From Aurantimonas endophytica (GTDB lineage: Bacteria > Pseudomonadota > Alphaproteobacteria > Rhizobiales > Rhizobiaceae): 64,000 nt of DNA. Both the position numbers and the translations under genes were made by a program. The stretch's first letter is position 1, and each line of letters opens with the position of its first letter. The notes under the pieces were generated by a model, which worked only from the letters and a program-made list of their open reading frames with translations, ran no database searches and was not told the origin of the DNA. The stretch is from NCBI RefSeq assembly GCF_014196845.1, contig NZ_JACIEM010000001.1, forward strand, positions 682,001-746,000, in the 5' to 3' direction. Positions 1 through 11,301 of this stretch are shown piece by piece.

Positions 1-700
1 TGAACAGCGCGCCTTCGCCGACAGTGACGTTCAGTTGGCCGAGATGGGTTGCGGCTGCGCCCTTCTCCTGGTCGACGATCCAGGTGACCCGGGCACCAGC
101 ACGGATTTCGAGATGCGACACGCCGGTGGACGGCGCAGAACCGCCCTCGCCTTCGAGCCGCTCCACGAACGTCGCCGTCGCCCCGGCACCCACCGTGCAG
201 CGCGCGAAGCCATGGGAGCGGCTGCCCGCCCGAGCCCGCAGTTCCACCGGCGCGGCAAGCGCCACGCCACTGTCGACGGAGATGTCGACTGCCGACGCGC
301 CGAAGGCGGCGTTCAGCATCCGCACCGTGTCAAGGCCGCGATCGAGATGGTTCGGCGTCGTCTGCCAGTCGGCCGTCTCGGCCGACGCGGTCACCGTCAG
401 GCCGTTGAGCGCATGGCCCGCCTCCGGCGCGTCGAAATCGACGACGTGGCTGTTCGCCAGCAACGGCGCGAGGATCGCGCCCGATGCGTCGGCGACCGGC
501 GGAACGGCCGTCTCGGCCTGCCGGCCCATCAGGCCACGCAGGTCGGTATAGTGCCACGCCTCGATGCGGCGATGCGGCAGGCCTTCACGGCGCAGTGCCT
601 CGGTGGCCGCCTGCGACGCGACGCTGGCCGCGCCACTTTCGGCACTCTCGATCAGCGCCGACTCGGCGGCTGTCCGGGGTCTCAGCTGATGAACCGTCAT
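1..700 (-). CDS. sufD: Fe-S cluster assembly protein SufD (C-terminal part outside window)
   Basis: SufD is the scaffold partner of SufB and SufC in the SufBC2D complex that builds Fe-S clusters in the cytosol. The first 233 residues are visible; the rest lies beyond the left edge. The start ATG is at 698-700, two bases after the sufC stop. The conserved SufD N-terminal signature LPHRRIEAWHYTDLR is present at about residues 38-52, followed by the beta-helical part. It is the fifth gene of a co-directional operon (cysteine desulfurase, sufB, ABM-like gene, sufC, sufD). Nothing looks broken in the visible part; the left end is a window cut. Confidence 0.95.
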   Translation of the reverse strand, partial: MTVHQLRPRTAAESALIESAESGAASVASQAATEALRREGLPHRRIEAWHYTDLRGLMGRQAETAVPPVADASGAILAPLLANSHVVDFDAPEAGHALNGLTVTASAETADWQTTPNHLDRGLDTVRMLNAAFGASAVDISVDSGVALAAPVELRARAGSRSHGFARCTVGAGATATFVERLEGEGGSAPSTGVSHLEIRAGARVTWIVDQEKGAAATHLGQLNVTVGEGALF

Positions 701-702
701 GG

Positions 703-1458
703 TCACGCAGCCTCGCCGATGATCTGGCTGTAGCCTTCGTTTTCCAACTGCAGTGCGAGGTCCTTGCTACCCGAGCGGATGATGCGGCCCTTGTAGAGGA
801 CGTGCACCGTGTCCGGCACGATGTAGTCGAGCAGGCGCTGGTAATGGGTGATGACCAGGAAGGCACGCTCCGGCGAACGCAGCGCGTTGACGCCGTCGGC
901 GACGATCTTCAGCGCGTCGATGTCGAGGCCGGAATCGGTCTCGTCCATGACGCTCAGCTTCGGCTCGAGCAGTGCCATCTGCAGGATCTCGGCGCGTTTC
1001 TTCTCGCCGCCGGAGAAGCCGACGTTCAGCGGCCGCTTCAGCATGGCCATGTCGATATGAAGCTCGGCCGCGGCCGCCTTGACCCGGCGGATGAAGTCCG
1101 GGGTCGTCAGTTCGCCCTCGCCGCGCGCCTTGCGCTGCGAGTTGAGCGCGGTCTTCAGGAACGTCATGGTCGGCACGCCCGGGATCTCCAGCGGATACTG
1201 GAAGGCGAGGAACACGCCGGTCGCGGCGCGCTCGGCCGGGTCCATCTCCAGGATCGACTGACCGTTGTAGAGAATGTCGCCCTCGGTGACCTCGTAGTCG
1301 TCGTGACCGGCGATGATGTAGGAGAGCGTCGACTTGCCCGAGCCGTTGGGGCCCATGATCGCGGCGACTTCGCCGGCGGCCACCGTCAGGTCGACGCCCC
1401 GGAGGATTTCGGTGCCCTCGTCGGCGACGCGGGCGTGAAGGTTCTTGATTTCCAGCAT
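703..1458 (-). CDS. sufC: Fe-S cluster assembly ATPase SufC
   Basis: ABC-type ATPase of the SufBC2D scaffold complex, 251 residues. Walker A is GPNGSGKST, the ABC signature is SGGEKKRAE, and the Walker B region reads MDETDSGLDID, the form typical of SufC. I chose the ATG at 1456-1458 (protein MLEIKNLHARV...) because it matches the usual SufC N-terminus and has AGGAACG just upstream; an in-frame ATG at 1476 would add six residues and overlap the upstream gene. The sufD start follows after two bases, so the two are almost certainly translated from one message. Confidence 0.96.
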   Translation of the reverse strand: MLEIKNLHARVADEGTEILRGVDLTVAAGEVAAIMGPNGSGKSTLSYIIAGHDDYEVTEGDILYNGQSILEMDPAERAATGVFLAFQYPLEIPGVPTMTFLKTALNSQRKARGEGELTTPDFIRRVKAAAAELHIDMAMLKRPLNVGFSGGEKKRAEILQMALLEPKLSVMDETDSGLDIDALKIVADGVNALRSPERAFLVITHYQRLLDYIVPDTVHVLYKGRIIRSGSKDLALQLENEGYSQIIGEAA

Positions 1459-1472
1459 TTTCGTTCCTGCGA

Positions 1473-1786
1473 TCAATAGCTGCGCAGATCGCGCAATTCG
1501 TAGTGTTGGGAGCGTTCGTCGTACCGTTTCAGGACCCGCCTCGCCTCGTCCGGGACGTAGCTGCGTTCGTGGTCGTCGCCGACGAAGGCCTTCACGTTGT
1601 CGATGGAATCGAACTCCATGATGGTGATGAACTCGACCTCGTCGGCAAGCGGGCGACGCAGCACCTCGATGCGGCTGAACCCGGGAATGGCCTTGCCTTC
1701 GATGCCTTTGATCACCTCCGAGCGGAGGAGAGATTCGTATGTGTCGGCGTTCTCCGGCGTCGTATATCCATGCCAGATCCGCTTGA

Positions 1787-1790
<4 letters not shown>
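1473..1790 (-). CDS. Small ABM/dimeric alpha-beta barrel-like protein inside suf operon
   Basis: A 105-residue protein beginning [20 protein letters not shown]. The N-terminus (RIWHGYT), the middle [11 protein letters not shown] and the stretch [19 protein letters not shown] look like the antibiotic biosynthesis monooxygenase (ABM)/dimeric alpha-beta barrel family; this is recognition by eye, not a search. The start ATG overlaps the sufB stop by four bases (ATGA), implying translational coupling, and sufC begins 14 bases after its stop. Some ABM proteins act on haem or quinols, so a role linked to iron or redox handling is conceivable, but the function here is unknown. It is an unusual extra member of a suf operon. 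Confidence 0.85.
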
Positions 1791-3310
<1,520 letters not shown>

Positions 3311-3450
3311 TCGTAAGTCTCCATCCTCGCCGGATTCAAGGTCCGGTGGTCGGTGCGGTCGTGGCCAGGCAGGCCCCGCCGCGACGCTGTACATAGCGAC
3401 GATGCACCCGTGTTTTTAGGGTGTCGCACCGTCACGCATAGTTGGCGGCA

Positions 3451-4641
3451 TCATGCCGCCCGATCCTGGCTCCCCTGCCCGCGCCGTCTCCCGGCGAGAG
3501 CGACATAGGCATCGACGAACCGGTCGAGCTCGGCTTCGCTCGTGTCGTAGCCGAAGCTGACGCGCAACGCACCCTCGTCCGCCGCGATGGCGAGGCCGCC
3601 GGCCACCATCGCCTCGATGACATGGCTGCGGCCGACCTTGCCCGAGGAGCAGGCCGAACCGGACGACACCGCGATGCCGGCGAGGTCGAGCGCCATCTGC
3701 GCCGTCTCGGCGCGAAGCCCCGGCAACGCCAGGCCAACGGTGTTCGGCAGCCGTTCGGCGCCGGCCCCCAGCACGGAGGCATCAGGCAATCGCTGCCGTA
3801 TCACCGCCTCCAGATGGTCGCGCAGGTCCCGCAGCCGATCGGGCTCGGCAGAGAGCCGTGCCATGGCGACCCGGATGGCGGTGCCCAGACTGACGATCGC
3901 CGTGACCGCTTCGGTGCCGGCCCGGCGGCCGCCTTCCTGGCCACCGCCGCGCAGCAGCGGCAGCGGCCGGGTCGATTCGTCCTGCAGGATCAATGCCCCG
4001 ACGCCCTTCAGGGCGCCCAGCTTATGGCCCGACAGGAGCAGCGCGTCGGCGCCTGTTTCGGCGATGTCCAAAGGAACCCGCCCGAGTGCCTGAACGGCAT
4101 CAACCACGAGCCGCACGTTCTGCCCGGCAAGGGCGGCGCGAATACCGTCCATCGGCTGCATCACGCCGGTTTCGGAATTGCCCAGCGTCAGAGCGAGCAG
4201 TCCAGGCCGATCCGCGTCGCACCGCGCCGCGAATTCGTTGACCGCGCCGAGATCGACGATGCCGTTCGCATCGACCGGAAGACGCGTCATGGCATCGGTT
4301 GGAAACTGCCCGCCTTCCCGGATGCAGGGATGATCGGTATCCAGCACGGCCAGTTGCGAAATCCGTGTATCGACCCCGTCGATCAGCCAATGCGGCGAGA
4401 GTGCCGTCGTTGCCGCCTCGGTGGCACTGCTGGTGAAGACGACATTCCGCGGCACCGCGCCGACCGCCTGTGCGACGGCCCGGCGCGAGTCCTCGACGAG
4501 CGCGCGTGCGCGCCGCCCTTCGACATGGACGGAAGACGGGTTTGCCGCATCCAGCGCCGCAATCGCGGCCGCGCGCGCTTCGGCCAGCAGCGGGGCGCCG
4601 GCATTGAAGTCGAGATAGAGGCGCGGCTCACCTGCGGTCAT
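3451..4641 (-). CDS. Cysteine desulfurase, NifS/IscS-like (class I), first gene of suf operon
   Basis: PLP-dependent enzyme taking sulfur from cysteine for Fe-S assembly; 396 residues. The PLP lysine is K207 in SGHKLGALKG, the ring-stacking histidine is H104 in DTDHPC, and the catalytic cysteine is C331 in SSGSACSSGK. The extended SSGSAC loop is that of the NifS/IscS group, not of SufS (which is normally found downstream of sufD, outside this window). It is the promoter-proximal gene of the suf cluster, with an Irr-type ICE box 109 bases and another palindrome 49 bases upstream of the ATG. The sequence starts MTAGEPRLYLDFNAGAPL, normal for the family. Confidence 0.93.
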   Translation of the reverse strand: MTAGEPRLYLDFNAGAPLLAEARAAAIAALDAANPSSVHVEGRRARALVEDSRRAVAQAVGAVPRNVVFTSSATEAATTALSPHWLIDGVDTRISQLAVLDTDHPCIREGGQFPTDAMTRLPVDANGIVDLGAVNEFAARCDADRPGLLALTLGNSETGVMQPMDGIRAALAGQNVRLVVDAVQALGRVPLDIAETGADALLLSGHKLGALKGVGALILQDESTRPLPLLRGGGQEGGRRAGTEAVTAIVSLGTAIRVAMARLSAEPDRLRDLRDHLEAVIRQRLPDASVLGAGAERLPNTVGLALPGLRAETAQMALDLAGIAVSSGSACSSGKVGRSHVIEAMVAGGLAIAADEGALRVSFGYDTSEAELDRFVDAYVALAGRRRGQGSQDRAA

Positions 4642-4689
4642 GCGCTCTCTCTTGCGGGTCTGATCAACCGAAACAACAGGCAGCAGCGC

Positions 4690-4705
4690 AAAATTCTTGA
4701 ATTTT
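4690..4705. promoter_or_regulatory. Perfect AT-rich inverted repeat upstream of suf operon
   Basis: The sequence AAAATTCTTGAATTTT is a perfect 7-2-7 inverted repeat, 49 bases upstream of the cysteine desulfurase ATG (minus strand) and inside an otherwise GC-rich intergenic region. Its position suits an operator near the transcription start. In rhizobia, suf genes can be controlled by Rrf2-type (RirA/IscR-like) regulators as well as Irr; assignment to any regulator is inference. Confidence 0.5.
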
Positions 4706-4749
4706 CACGAGCGGCCAGACTACAAGACGCCTTCAAGGACGCGCTGTAG

Positions 4750-4766
4750 TTTATAATCGTTCTAAA
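4750..4766 (-). promoter_or_regulatory. Iron control element (ICE box), probable Irr binding site
   Basis: TTTATAATCGTTCTAAA matches the rhizobial ICE consensus TTTAGAA-N3-TTCTAAA in 13 of 14 defined positions. It lies about 110 bases upstream of the first suf gene, in the 201-base gap to the divergent hydrolase gene. Irr, a Fur-family regulator that responds to haem status, binds such sites and represses iron-consuming pathways including suf when iron is scarce. The match is direct; the regulator is inferred from the family. Confidence 0.75.
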
Positions 4767-4842
4767 CTGGACTGTACGGGACCAGTTAGGCCGCGTCAAG
4801 CAGCGTCCCGCCGAGCAATGATGCTCGCCAAGGAAGAATAAT

Positions 4843-5517
4843 ATGCCCGAAGTGATCTTCACAGGCCCTGCCGGCCGCCTCGAAGGCCGTTATCAGGCCG
4901 CCAAGGAGAAGAACGCCCCCATCGCGATCGTACTGCATCCGCACCCGCGGTTCGGCGGGACGATGAACAACCAGATCGTCTACCAGCTGTTCTACATGTT
5001 CGTGGAGCGCGGCTTCACCACGCTGCGGTTCAATTTCCGCGGCATCGGCCGCAGCCAGGGCGAGTTCGACCACGGCAGCGGCGAACTCTCGGATGCGGCG
5101 TCGGCGCTCGACTGGGTGCAGAGCCTGCATCCCGATTCCAAGCAGTGCTGGGTCGCCGGCTATTCGTTCGGCGCCTGGATCGGCATGCAGCTTCTGATGC
5201 GCCGGCCGGAGATCGAGGGCTTCATGTCGATCTCGCCGCAGCCCAACTCCTACGACTTCTCGTTCCTGGCGCCCTGCCCGTCCTCGGGCCTGATCATCCA
5301 TGGCGACAAGGACAAGGTCGGCCCGCCGAAGGACGTGCAGACCCTCGTCGACAAGCTGAAGACCCAGAAGGGCATCATCATCACCCAGAAGACGCTGGAG
5401 GGTGCCAACCACTTCTACACGGACCACACCGAGCAGCTGATGGCGGAGTGCTCCGACTATCTGGACCGGCGCCTCGCCGGCGAGCTGTCGGACCCGCGGC
5501 CGAAGCGCCTGCGCTGA
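4843..5517 (+). CDS. Alpha/beta hydrolase (COG2945-like)
   Basis: A 224-residue cytosolic alpha/beta-hydrolase. The oxyanion region HPHPRFGGTMNN (about 27-38), the nucleophile elbow GYSFGAW (Ser about 108), the acid in HGDKDKVGPP and the catalytic histidine in GANHFYTDH are all present in order. The family is widespread in proteobacteria and called dienelactone hydrolase- or esterase-like; its physiological substrate is not established. It is divergent from the suf operon, so the ICE box region may also affect it, and it converges on anmK with 13 bases between stops. Start has GAAGAATAAT upstream, a weak to fair ribosome site. Confidence 0.9.
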   Translation: MPEVIFTGPAGRLEGRYQAAKEKNAPIAIVLHPHPRFGGTMNNQIVYQLFYMFVERGFTTLRFNFRGIGRSQGEFDHGSGELSDAASALDWVQSLHPDSKQCWVAGYSFGAWIGMQLLMRRPEIEGFMSISPQPNSYDFSFLAPCPSSGLIIHGDKDKVGPPKDVQTLVDKLKTQKGIIITQKTLEGANHFYTDHTEQLMAECSDYLDRRLAGELSDPRPKRLR

Positions 5518-5530
5518 CCCGGCAGCGGCC

Positions 5531-6685
5531 TTAAAGGGCGGCGCGTCGCGGTGCCGGCGCAGGCACCGCGAGCACGCCGCCGGAAGTCGGCACCCGGCAT
5601 CCGGTGGTCGTCGGCCAGGTCAGCGGGCGCCCGTCGAGCGAGCGGACCGCCAGATAGGCCCAGGCTTCGGCCTCCATCGCGTCGCCGTCGAAACCGGCAG
5701 CCTCGGCGCTGATCACGTCGGCGTCGGGGCCCGCTCCCTCGGCGAGATCGGCCATGATCGCCGGATGGCGGCGCCCGCCACCGCAGATGATCCAGAGCTT
5801 CGGCTTCTCCGGGAAATGCACGGCAGCCTTCAGGATGGCCTGCGCCGACACGAAGCAGAGCGTCCGCGTCACGTCCTCCAGCGACCCCGCGCCCGGCGAC
5901 GGGACGGCGAAGTCGAAGCGATCGAGCGATTTCGGTACCTTCCGGTCGAAGAAATCGGCCGTGAGATAGCCGTCGGCGAGCTTGCGCAGGATCCCGCCCT
6001 CGCTGGCGATGGCGCCGTTCTGGTCGAAGGCGATGCCGGCCTCGCGCTCGAGCCACTGGTCGAGCAGCGCGTTGCCGGGGCCGGAGTCGAAGGCGATGGG
6101 ATCATGCTCGCCGTCGAGATAGGTGACGTTCGAGATGCCGCCGATATTGACGAAGACGACGGGCAGCGCGGCATAGGTCGCCGGCCGGTTCGCCGCCAGC
6201 GCCGCGTGGTAGGCCGGGACCAGCGGCGCGCCCTGCCCGCCTTCCTGCATGTCCCGGGCCCGCATGTCATAGACGACGGGTCGGCCGAGCCGCTCGGCCA
6301 GCAGCTCGCCGTCGCCGAGCTGCACGGTCAGCGCCTGCTCCGGCCGGTGCAGCACGGTCTGTCCGTGGAAGCCGACGACGTCGATCGTGGCGGGGTCAAT
6401 TGCTTGGTCGGCGAGAAACCGCTCCACCGCGGCGGCGTGGCGAAGCGTGAGCTCGGTTTCCAGCGGCCCCATGTCGCCCGGACGTTCGTCACGGCGCGTC
6501 ATGCTCTTGGCCGTCTCCAGCCCGGCCGCGAGCCGCCGCCGGAAGGCAGCCTCATAGGGATAGACTCGCGCCGGCCCACGAATCACGCTCGCCGCGCCGT
6601 CGGTGTCGAGCAGCGCGACGTCGATGCCGTCGAGGGACGTGCCGCTCATCAGGCCGATCGCGCGGCGTTGTCTCGTTCCGGTCAA
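5531..6685 (-). CDS. anmK: Anhydro-N-acetylmuramic acid kinase
   Basis: Phosphorylates and opens 1,6-anhydro-MurNAc in murein recycling; 384 residues. The N-terminal ATP-binding motif [13 protein letters not shown], the central [26 protein letters not shown] and the C-terminal [14 protein letters not shown] and [13 protein letters not shown] are those of AnmK. Divergent from tyrS, with 99 bases between the two start codons. No truncation is seen. The C-terminal tail (about 15 residues after GGVLA) is alanine/proline-rich and variable. Confidence 0.96.
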   Translation of the reverse strand: MTGTRQRRAIGLMSGTSLDGIDVALLDTDGAASVIRGPARVYPYEAAFRRRLAAGLETAKSMTRRDERPGDMGPLETELTLRHAAAVERFLADQAIDPATIDVVGFHGQTVLHRPEQALTVQLGDGELLAERLGRPVVYDMRARDMQEGGQGAPLVPAYHAALAANRPATYAALPVVFVNIGGISNVTYLDGEHDPIAFDSGPGNALLDQWLEREAGIAFDQNGAIASEGGILRKLADGYLTADFFDRKVPKSLDRFDFAVPSPGAGSLEDVTRTLCFVSAQAILKAAVHFPEKPKLWIICGGGRRHPAIMADLAEGAGPDADVISAEAAGFDGDAMEAEAWAYLAVRSLDGRPLTWPTTTGCRVPTSGGVLAVPAPAPRRAAL

Positions 6686-6784
6686 AATCGGCTCCGCATC
6701 TGGAAATGTCGCTCAGGGCTGGTAAACGGCTTCGACCGACGAGGGAACCAGTCGTTCCCGTGAACCATACAGGATCATCATCCC

Positions 6785-8038
6785 ATGGCCCGCTTCAAGT
6801 CCGAGTTCCTGGCGACGCTCGCGGAACGTGGCTTCATCCACCAGGCTTCCGACGAGACCGGTCTCGACGACCTCTTCGCCCGCGAGACGGTGACCGGCTA
6901 TATCGGCTTCGACCCGACGGCCGCCAGCCTGCATGTCGGCTCGCTGATGCAGATCATGATGCTGCACTGGATGCAGAAGACCGGCCATCGCCCGATCGCG
7001 CTGATGGGCGGCGGCACCGGTATGATCGGCGACCCGTCCTTCAAGGACGAGGCGCGAAAGCTGCAGACGCCGGAGGGAATCGCCGAGAATCTCGCCGGGA
7101 TCAAGCGCTCCTTCGAGCGCTACCTGCGCTTCGGCGACGGGCCGCAGGATGCGCTGATGGTCGACAACGCCGACTGGCTCCTCGACATCAACTACGTTGC
7201 GTTCCTGCGCGACGTCGGGCGGCACTTCTCCGTCAACCGCATGCTTTCCTTCGATTCGGTGAAGCTGCGGCTCGACCGCGAGCAGTCGCTGTCGTTCCTC
7301 GAATTCAACTACATGATCCTGCAGGCCTACGACTACGTCGAGCTGAGCCGGCGCTTTGGCTGCCGGCTGCAGATGGGCGGCTCCGACCAGTGGGGCAACA
7401 TCATCAACGGCATCGATCTCGGCCACCGCATGGGCACGCCGCAGCTCTATGCCCTGACCTCGCCGCTGCTTACTACCTCGTCCGGCGCCAAGATGGGCAA
7501 GACCGCCAGCGGCGCCATCTGGCTGAATGGCGACATGCTGAGCCCGTACGATTTCTGGCAGTACTGGCGGAACACCGAGGACGCCGATGTCGGGCGCTTC
7601 CTCAAGCTCTACACCACCCTGCCGCTGGACGAGATCGCCCGCCTCGAGGCGCTCGGCGGCTCGGAGATCAACGAGGCGAAAAAGGTGCTGGCGAGCCAGG
7701 TGACGGCCATGCTGCATGGCGAGGCCGCCGCGCAAGAGGCGTCGGAAACCGCGCGCAAGACCTTCGAGGAGGGCACGGTCGCCGACACGCTGCCGACCAT
7801 CGAGGTCGATGCGGCGGAGCTGCGGAATGGCATCGGCATCTTGTCGCTGATCGTCTCGGCGGGTCTCGCCGCATCGAACGGCGAGGCGCGCCGCTCGATC
7901 AAGGGCGGGGCCGTCCGCCTCAACGATCAGCCGGTGGCGGATGAACGTCTCACCATTGGTCCCGACGACCTGAACGACGGCGTTGCCAAGCTGTCGGTCG
8001 GGCGCAAGAAGCACGTGCTCGTCCGCCCTGCGGGCTGA
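6785..8038 (+). CDS. tyrS: Tyrosyl-tRNA synthetase
   Basis: Class Ic aminoacyl-tRNA synthetase, 417 residues. The HIGH-like motif is in [15 protein letters not shown] (about 42-56), the KMSKS-like motif reads KMGKT, and the tyrosine site motif DQWGNI is in between. The C-terminal third ends in an S4-type RNA-binding domain ([13 protein letters not shown]...). The ATG at 6785 follows ATCATCATCCC with little Shine-Dalgarno signal, but it begins the conserved frame ([12 protein letters not shown]). Monocistronic; the next gene is convergent 11 bases away. Confidence 0.97.
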   Translation: MARFKSEFLATLAERGFIHQASDETGLDDLFARETVTGYIGFDPTAASLHVGSLMQIMMLHWMQKTGHRPIALMGGGTGMIGDPSFKDEARKLQTPEGIAENLAGIKRSFERYLRFGDGPQDALMVDNADWLLDINYVAFLRDVGRHFSVNRMLSFDSVKLRLDREQSLSFLEFNYMILQAYDYVELSRRFGCRLQMGGSDQWGNIINGIDLGHRMGTPQLYALTSPLLTTSSGAKMGKTASGAIWLNGDMLSPYDFWQYWRNTEDADVGRFLKLYTTLPLDEIARLEALGGSEINEAKKVLASQVTAMLHGEAAAQEASETARKTFEEGTVADTLPTIEVDAAELRNGIGILSLIVSAGLAASNGEARRSIKGGAVRLNDQPVADERLTIGPDDLNDGVAKLSVGRKKHVLVRPAG

Positions 8039-8049
8039 GACGCCGTCGA

Positions 8050-11000
8050 TCAGTACTCGAAGATCCGCCGGAAGATTCCCGGCGCGATCGCCGAGATCGG
8101 GTTGACGGCGAGCGTCGGGTCGCCGAACGGACCGGCGAGGCGGTAGGTGATCCCGATCAGCCCGCCTTCGGCGCCGTTGCCGAGAATGCCGCCGACGAAG
8201 GGTATCGCGCCGAACAGCCGGTTGACCCCATAGGCCGGCATGAACGAGCCGGACATGTCGATCTGCCGGGCGGTGTCGTAGAGCACGCCTTCGAAGCTCG
8301 AGCCGAAGATCGGACCGCGCAGGATCCCGTCGTAGGCGACCAGCCGGCTGCCGTCCCAGGAGAGGCCCATCGAGGCCGTGTCGAAATAGGCCTGCGAGAC
8401 TTCAAGGTCCCGCCCCAGCGCTCCCGCCAGACTGTTGGGGTCCGCGCGCGACGTCCCGACAAGGCTGGCCAATCGGGGTTCGTCCACGAGCGTGAAGTCG
8501 CGCAGCTGCAGCGGCCCGCTGATCCGGCCTTCCGGGTTTCCCGTCAGCCGGAGGCCGAGGGAGCCGCCCGCCATGCGCTTGTAGAGCCCGGCGAAGCGCA
8601 GCAAGGCACCCGCATCTCCGGCGTCGAGTCGGATGGCGCGGCCCTGCTCCCCGGGTTCGATCGTCAGGTTCACCGGGTTGCCGCGCGGCGTCGTGCCGGT
8701 CAGCGAAGCCGCGAGGCCCCCCCGGCCACCGTTACGGTAGCTGATGGCGGCGTCACGCAGCTCCTCGCCATCGAAGCCCAGAAGTCGATCGACCTTGACC
8801 GAGACGGTCAGATTGCCGGCGGAGCCGCCGCCGCTCGAACCCGACCAATCCGTCTTCAAGCGTCCCAGCATGGCGCGGGCATCGAGGCTGCTGCCGGACA
8901 CCGCGATCGCGTAGCCAGAGTCGCTGCGCTCGATCGTCGCCGCCACCGAGTCGTCGCGGTTGAAGGAAGCGCGTTTCAGGTCGAGTCGACGCAGGCCGGC
9001 AGAATCCGCCTCGACCGTGCCCTGCGCGGAGAAACCCTCGCCTTTCAGTTCGGCGGTCGGCAGCACGATGCGGTCGCCTTCCATCGCCAATTCGAAATCG
9101 AGCGTTGCCGGCACGCCCGGGCCCTTGCTCCAGCCGATCGTCGGCACCGAGAGACGGGCGGAGCCGAGATCGACCGAGCCGATGAAGCGCTCGCCGGATC
9201 TGGTCAGGCGGGCCGAGACCGGTCCGTCCAGCATCTCGCCGAGTTTTGGCAGCAGTGCTTTGACCTCAGCGCCTTCGAGCGAGGCTGTCAGGGTCAGGCT
9301 GGGTTCGCCCACCGGGTTCGGCGCCAACGGCTGCGAGAAATTGATGGTCGCCGGAACGCCGTCGACCAAAGCATCGACCTCGCCGATAGCCGAACCCGGG
9401 GCCAGGCTGACGATACCGGAGACGGCCGAAATGGCGTGTCCGGCAATCTTGCGCTTCAGCTCGACGGAATCGAGATCGGCAACGACGGACCAGCTTTCGA
9501 GCCTGACCGGGCTGGGCGCCGGGTGCGCGGCCAGGTCGGCCCGCAAGGGTGGTCTCGGCAAGTGAAAGGCGACACCGACACCCAGTTCGGCACGCCCGGA
9601 AACTTCATCGGCGCGCCAGTCGAGTTGCCGGAGCGCCCGCACCGGTTCGCGGTTTGCCAGTCCCACAAGCGCTGTGGCGTCGCCAGCGAGGTTCAGCGAA
9701 AGCAAGGCGACGGTGCCCTCATCCGTCCGTCCGAACTCGATCGAGGATGGCATGAGGGCGACCTTGGCTTCGTCGCGCAATGCCGCCGATTCGATGCTGA
9801 CGACGGTCGTGCTTCCCTTGGCCTCGATGCGACCGGACGCAGCTTCCACCGTCGGCATCTCGCCGATGGTGCGAAAGGACACGCCCTCGAGATCGAGCGC
9901 CAGTTGGAACTCCTCGTCGGTCGGTCCGGTGTCCGGCGTCATGATCGCAGCCAGCCGCTTCATGCCGAGGTCAAGCCCGACCGAACCGCTTGTCACCGTT
10001 CCGTCAGCTTCGAGATGGGCCAGCACCCAGTTTCGGGCGCCGTCGGCAAGGAAGAACGGCCAGAATGCCTTGACGTCGGGGACGGTGAGGTCGCGCGCGA
10101 CCATCTTGAGTTCAAGCCGGTCGGTGGCTTCGAAACCGCTGACTTCGGCATGGCCCGAAAGCTCTCCGGCGCCAACCTTGAGGGCCAGGCGTTCCAGGTC
10201 GATCCCGCCGGTCGTCGGATGCACCCGGCCCGCAAGGTCGAACGCTGCCGATCGCACCTCCCCCGTCTCGCTGCCCACTGTCGAAGTCAGCCGGGTCGTT
10301 GCCACCTGTACCGGCAATGCGCCATTCTCGTCGGCGACGAGGTGGATCCTCCCGCCGAATTCGGCATGTGCGTCGCCGAAATCGAAAGCGCCGTCCTGCA
10401 GGACGATCTCGTCGCCGCTCTCCTTCATGACGAGCGTTACCGACCCCGACGGGATCTGCACCGTCTGACGACCCGTGAACGTGCCGTCCCGCATGGCAAT
10501 CGTCGCATCGAGCTGGCGACCCACCGCATCGGTTCGCATCGTCACGCGCAGCGTCGCGGGGATATCAAGCTCTGGACCGGGTGGCTCGGCTGACGGCTTT
10601 CGCGTCGCGGTGCCTAGCGTCACCCGCGATGTCTCGAAACTCAGCGCCGTGACGGACTGGCCCGCCGCATCGAGTTGCGCCTCTCCCGACGCGGCAACGT
10701 CCTGCCCGCCAAACGTCCCGCTCGTCTCCAGCGTGAAGTGCCCGTCGGCGGTTTTCCGGATCGTCAGATCCACGATCCCGCCGGCTTCCGGGGCATCGAT
10801 GATAGAGAGGTCGGAAACCCGGAGCCGCCGCAGGCCCGTCTGGTCGATGTCGCGGATCGAGCGGTCGAGGGCGGCGAAGACCGCCGCGGGAGTGGGCAGC
10901 GCGCCCGACGGGCGATTGGCGGTGACCTCCGGTGCGATGCGTACGCCCGAAACGCCGACCCTGTCGACGACCAGCCCATCCGTGAAAATCGCGCCCAGAC

Positions 11001-11301
11001 CGATGCCGACGCCGATCTGCTGTGCGGTGGCCATCACCGCCCCGCTGTCCCGGTCGCGCAGCGTGACGTCCGCGAAGCGCAAGCCGAGCCCGGCGTTCGG
11101 ATCGAAGCCCACCCGTTGCCGGTCCATCTCGACGATGAAATCGGGACCGAGCGCCGTCGAGACAATCCTTTCGGTCTGCGCCTCAAGCAGTTCCCGGCCC
11201 GTATCCGTCCAGAGCAGCAGGCCGATGGCCCCTGCCGCGACGACGAGCAGGATGCCCCCGAAACTGGCAACGCCCGCCATCAGGCGGACGGCGCGCCTCA
11301 T
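8050..11301 (-). CDS. Large AsmA-like/DUF3971 envelope protein (YhdP-type)
   Basis: A 1083-residue protein with one N-terminal membrane anchor (about residues 8-31, GGILLVVAAGAIGLLLW) and a long beta-rich periplasmic part. The DUF3971-like middle and AsmA-like C-terminus (ending LAGPFGDPTLAVNPISAIAPGIFRRIFEY split over about 30 residues) place it with the YhdP/TamB/AsmA repeating beta-groove proteins that are thought to bridge inner and outer membranes for phospholipid transport. It is divergent from bcp (254-base gap) and convergent with tyrS. Function in this lineage is inferred from the family only. Confidence 0.85.
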   Translation of the reverse strand: MRRAVRLMAGVASFGGILLVVAAGAIGLLLWTDTGRELLEAQTERIVSTALGPDFIVEMDRQRVGFDPNAGLGLRFADVTLRDRDSGAVMATAQQIGVGIGLGAIFTDGLVVDRVGVSGVRIAPEVTANRPSGALPTPAAVFAALDRSIRDIDQTGLRRLRVSDLSIIDAPEAGGIVDLTIRKTADGHFTLETSGTFGGQDVAASGEAQLDAAGQSVTALSFETSRVTLGTATRKPSAEPPGPELDIPATLRVTMRTDAVGRQLDATIAMRDGTFTGRQTVQIPSGSVTLVMKESGDEIVLQDGAFDFGDAHAEFGGRIHLVADENGALPVQVATTRLTSTVGSETGEVRSAAFDLAGRVHPTTGGIDLERLALKVGAGELSGHAEVSGFEATDRLELKMVARDLTVPDVKAFWPFFLADGARNWVLAHLEADGTVTSGSVGLDLGMKRLAAIMTPDTGPTDEEFQLALDLEGVSFRTIGEMPTVEAASGRIEAKGSTTVVSIESAALRDEAKVALMPSSIEFGRTDEGTVALLSLNLAGDATALVGLANREPVRALRQLDWRADEVSGRAELGVGVAFHLPRPPLRADLAAHPAPSPVRLESWSVVADLDSVELKRKIAGHAISAVSGIVSLAPGSAIGEVDALVDGVPATINFSQPLAPNPVGEPSLTLTASLEGAEVKALLPKLGEMLDGPVSARLTRSGERFIGSVDLGSARLSVPTIGWSKGPGVPATLDFELAMEGDRIVLPTAELKGEGFSAQGTVEADSAGLRRLDLKRASFNRDDSVAATIERSDSGYAIAVSGSSLDARAMLGRLKTDWSGSSGGGSAGNLTVSVKVDRLLGFDGEELRDAAISYRNGGRGGLAASLTGTTPRGNPVNLTIEPGEQGRAIRLDAGDAGALLRFAGLYKRMAGGSLGLRLTGNPEGRISGPLQLRDFTLVDEPRLASLVGTSRADPNSLAGALGRDLEVSQAYFDTASMGLSWDGSRLVAYDGILRGPIFGSSFEGVLYDTARQIDMSGSFMPAYGVNRLFGAIPFVGGILGNGAEGGLIGITYRLAGPFGDPTLAVNPISAIAPGIFRRIFEY

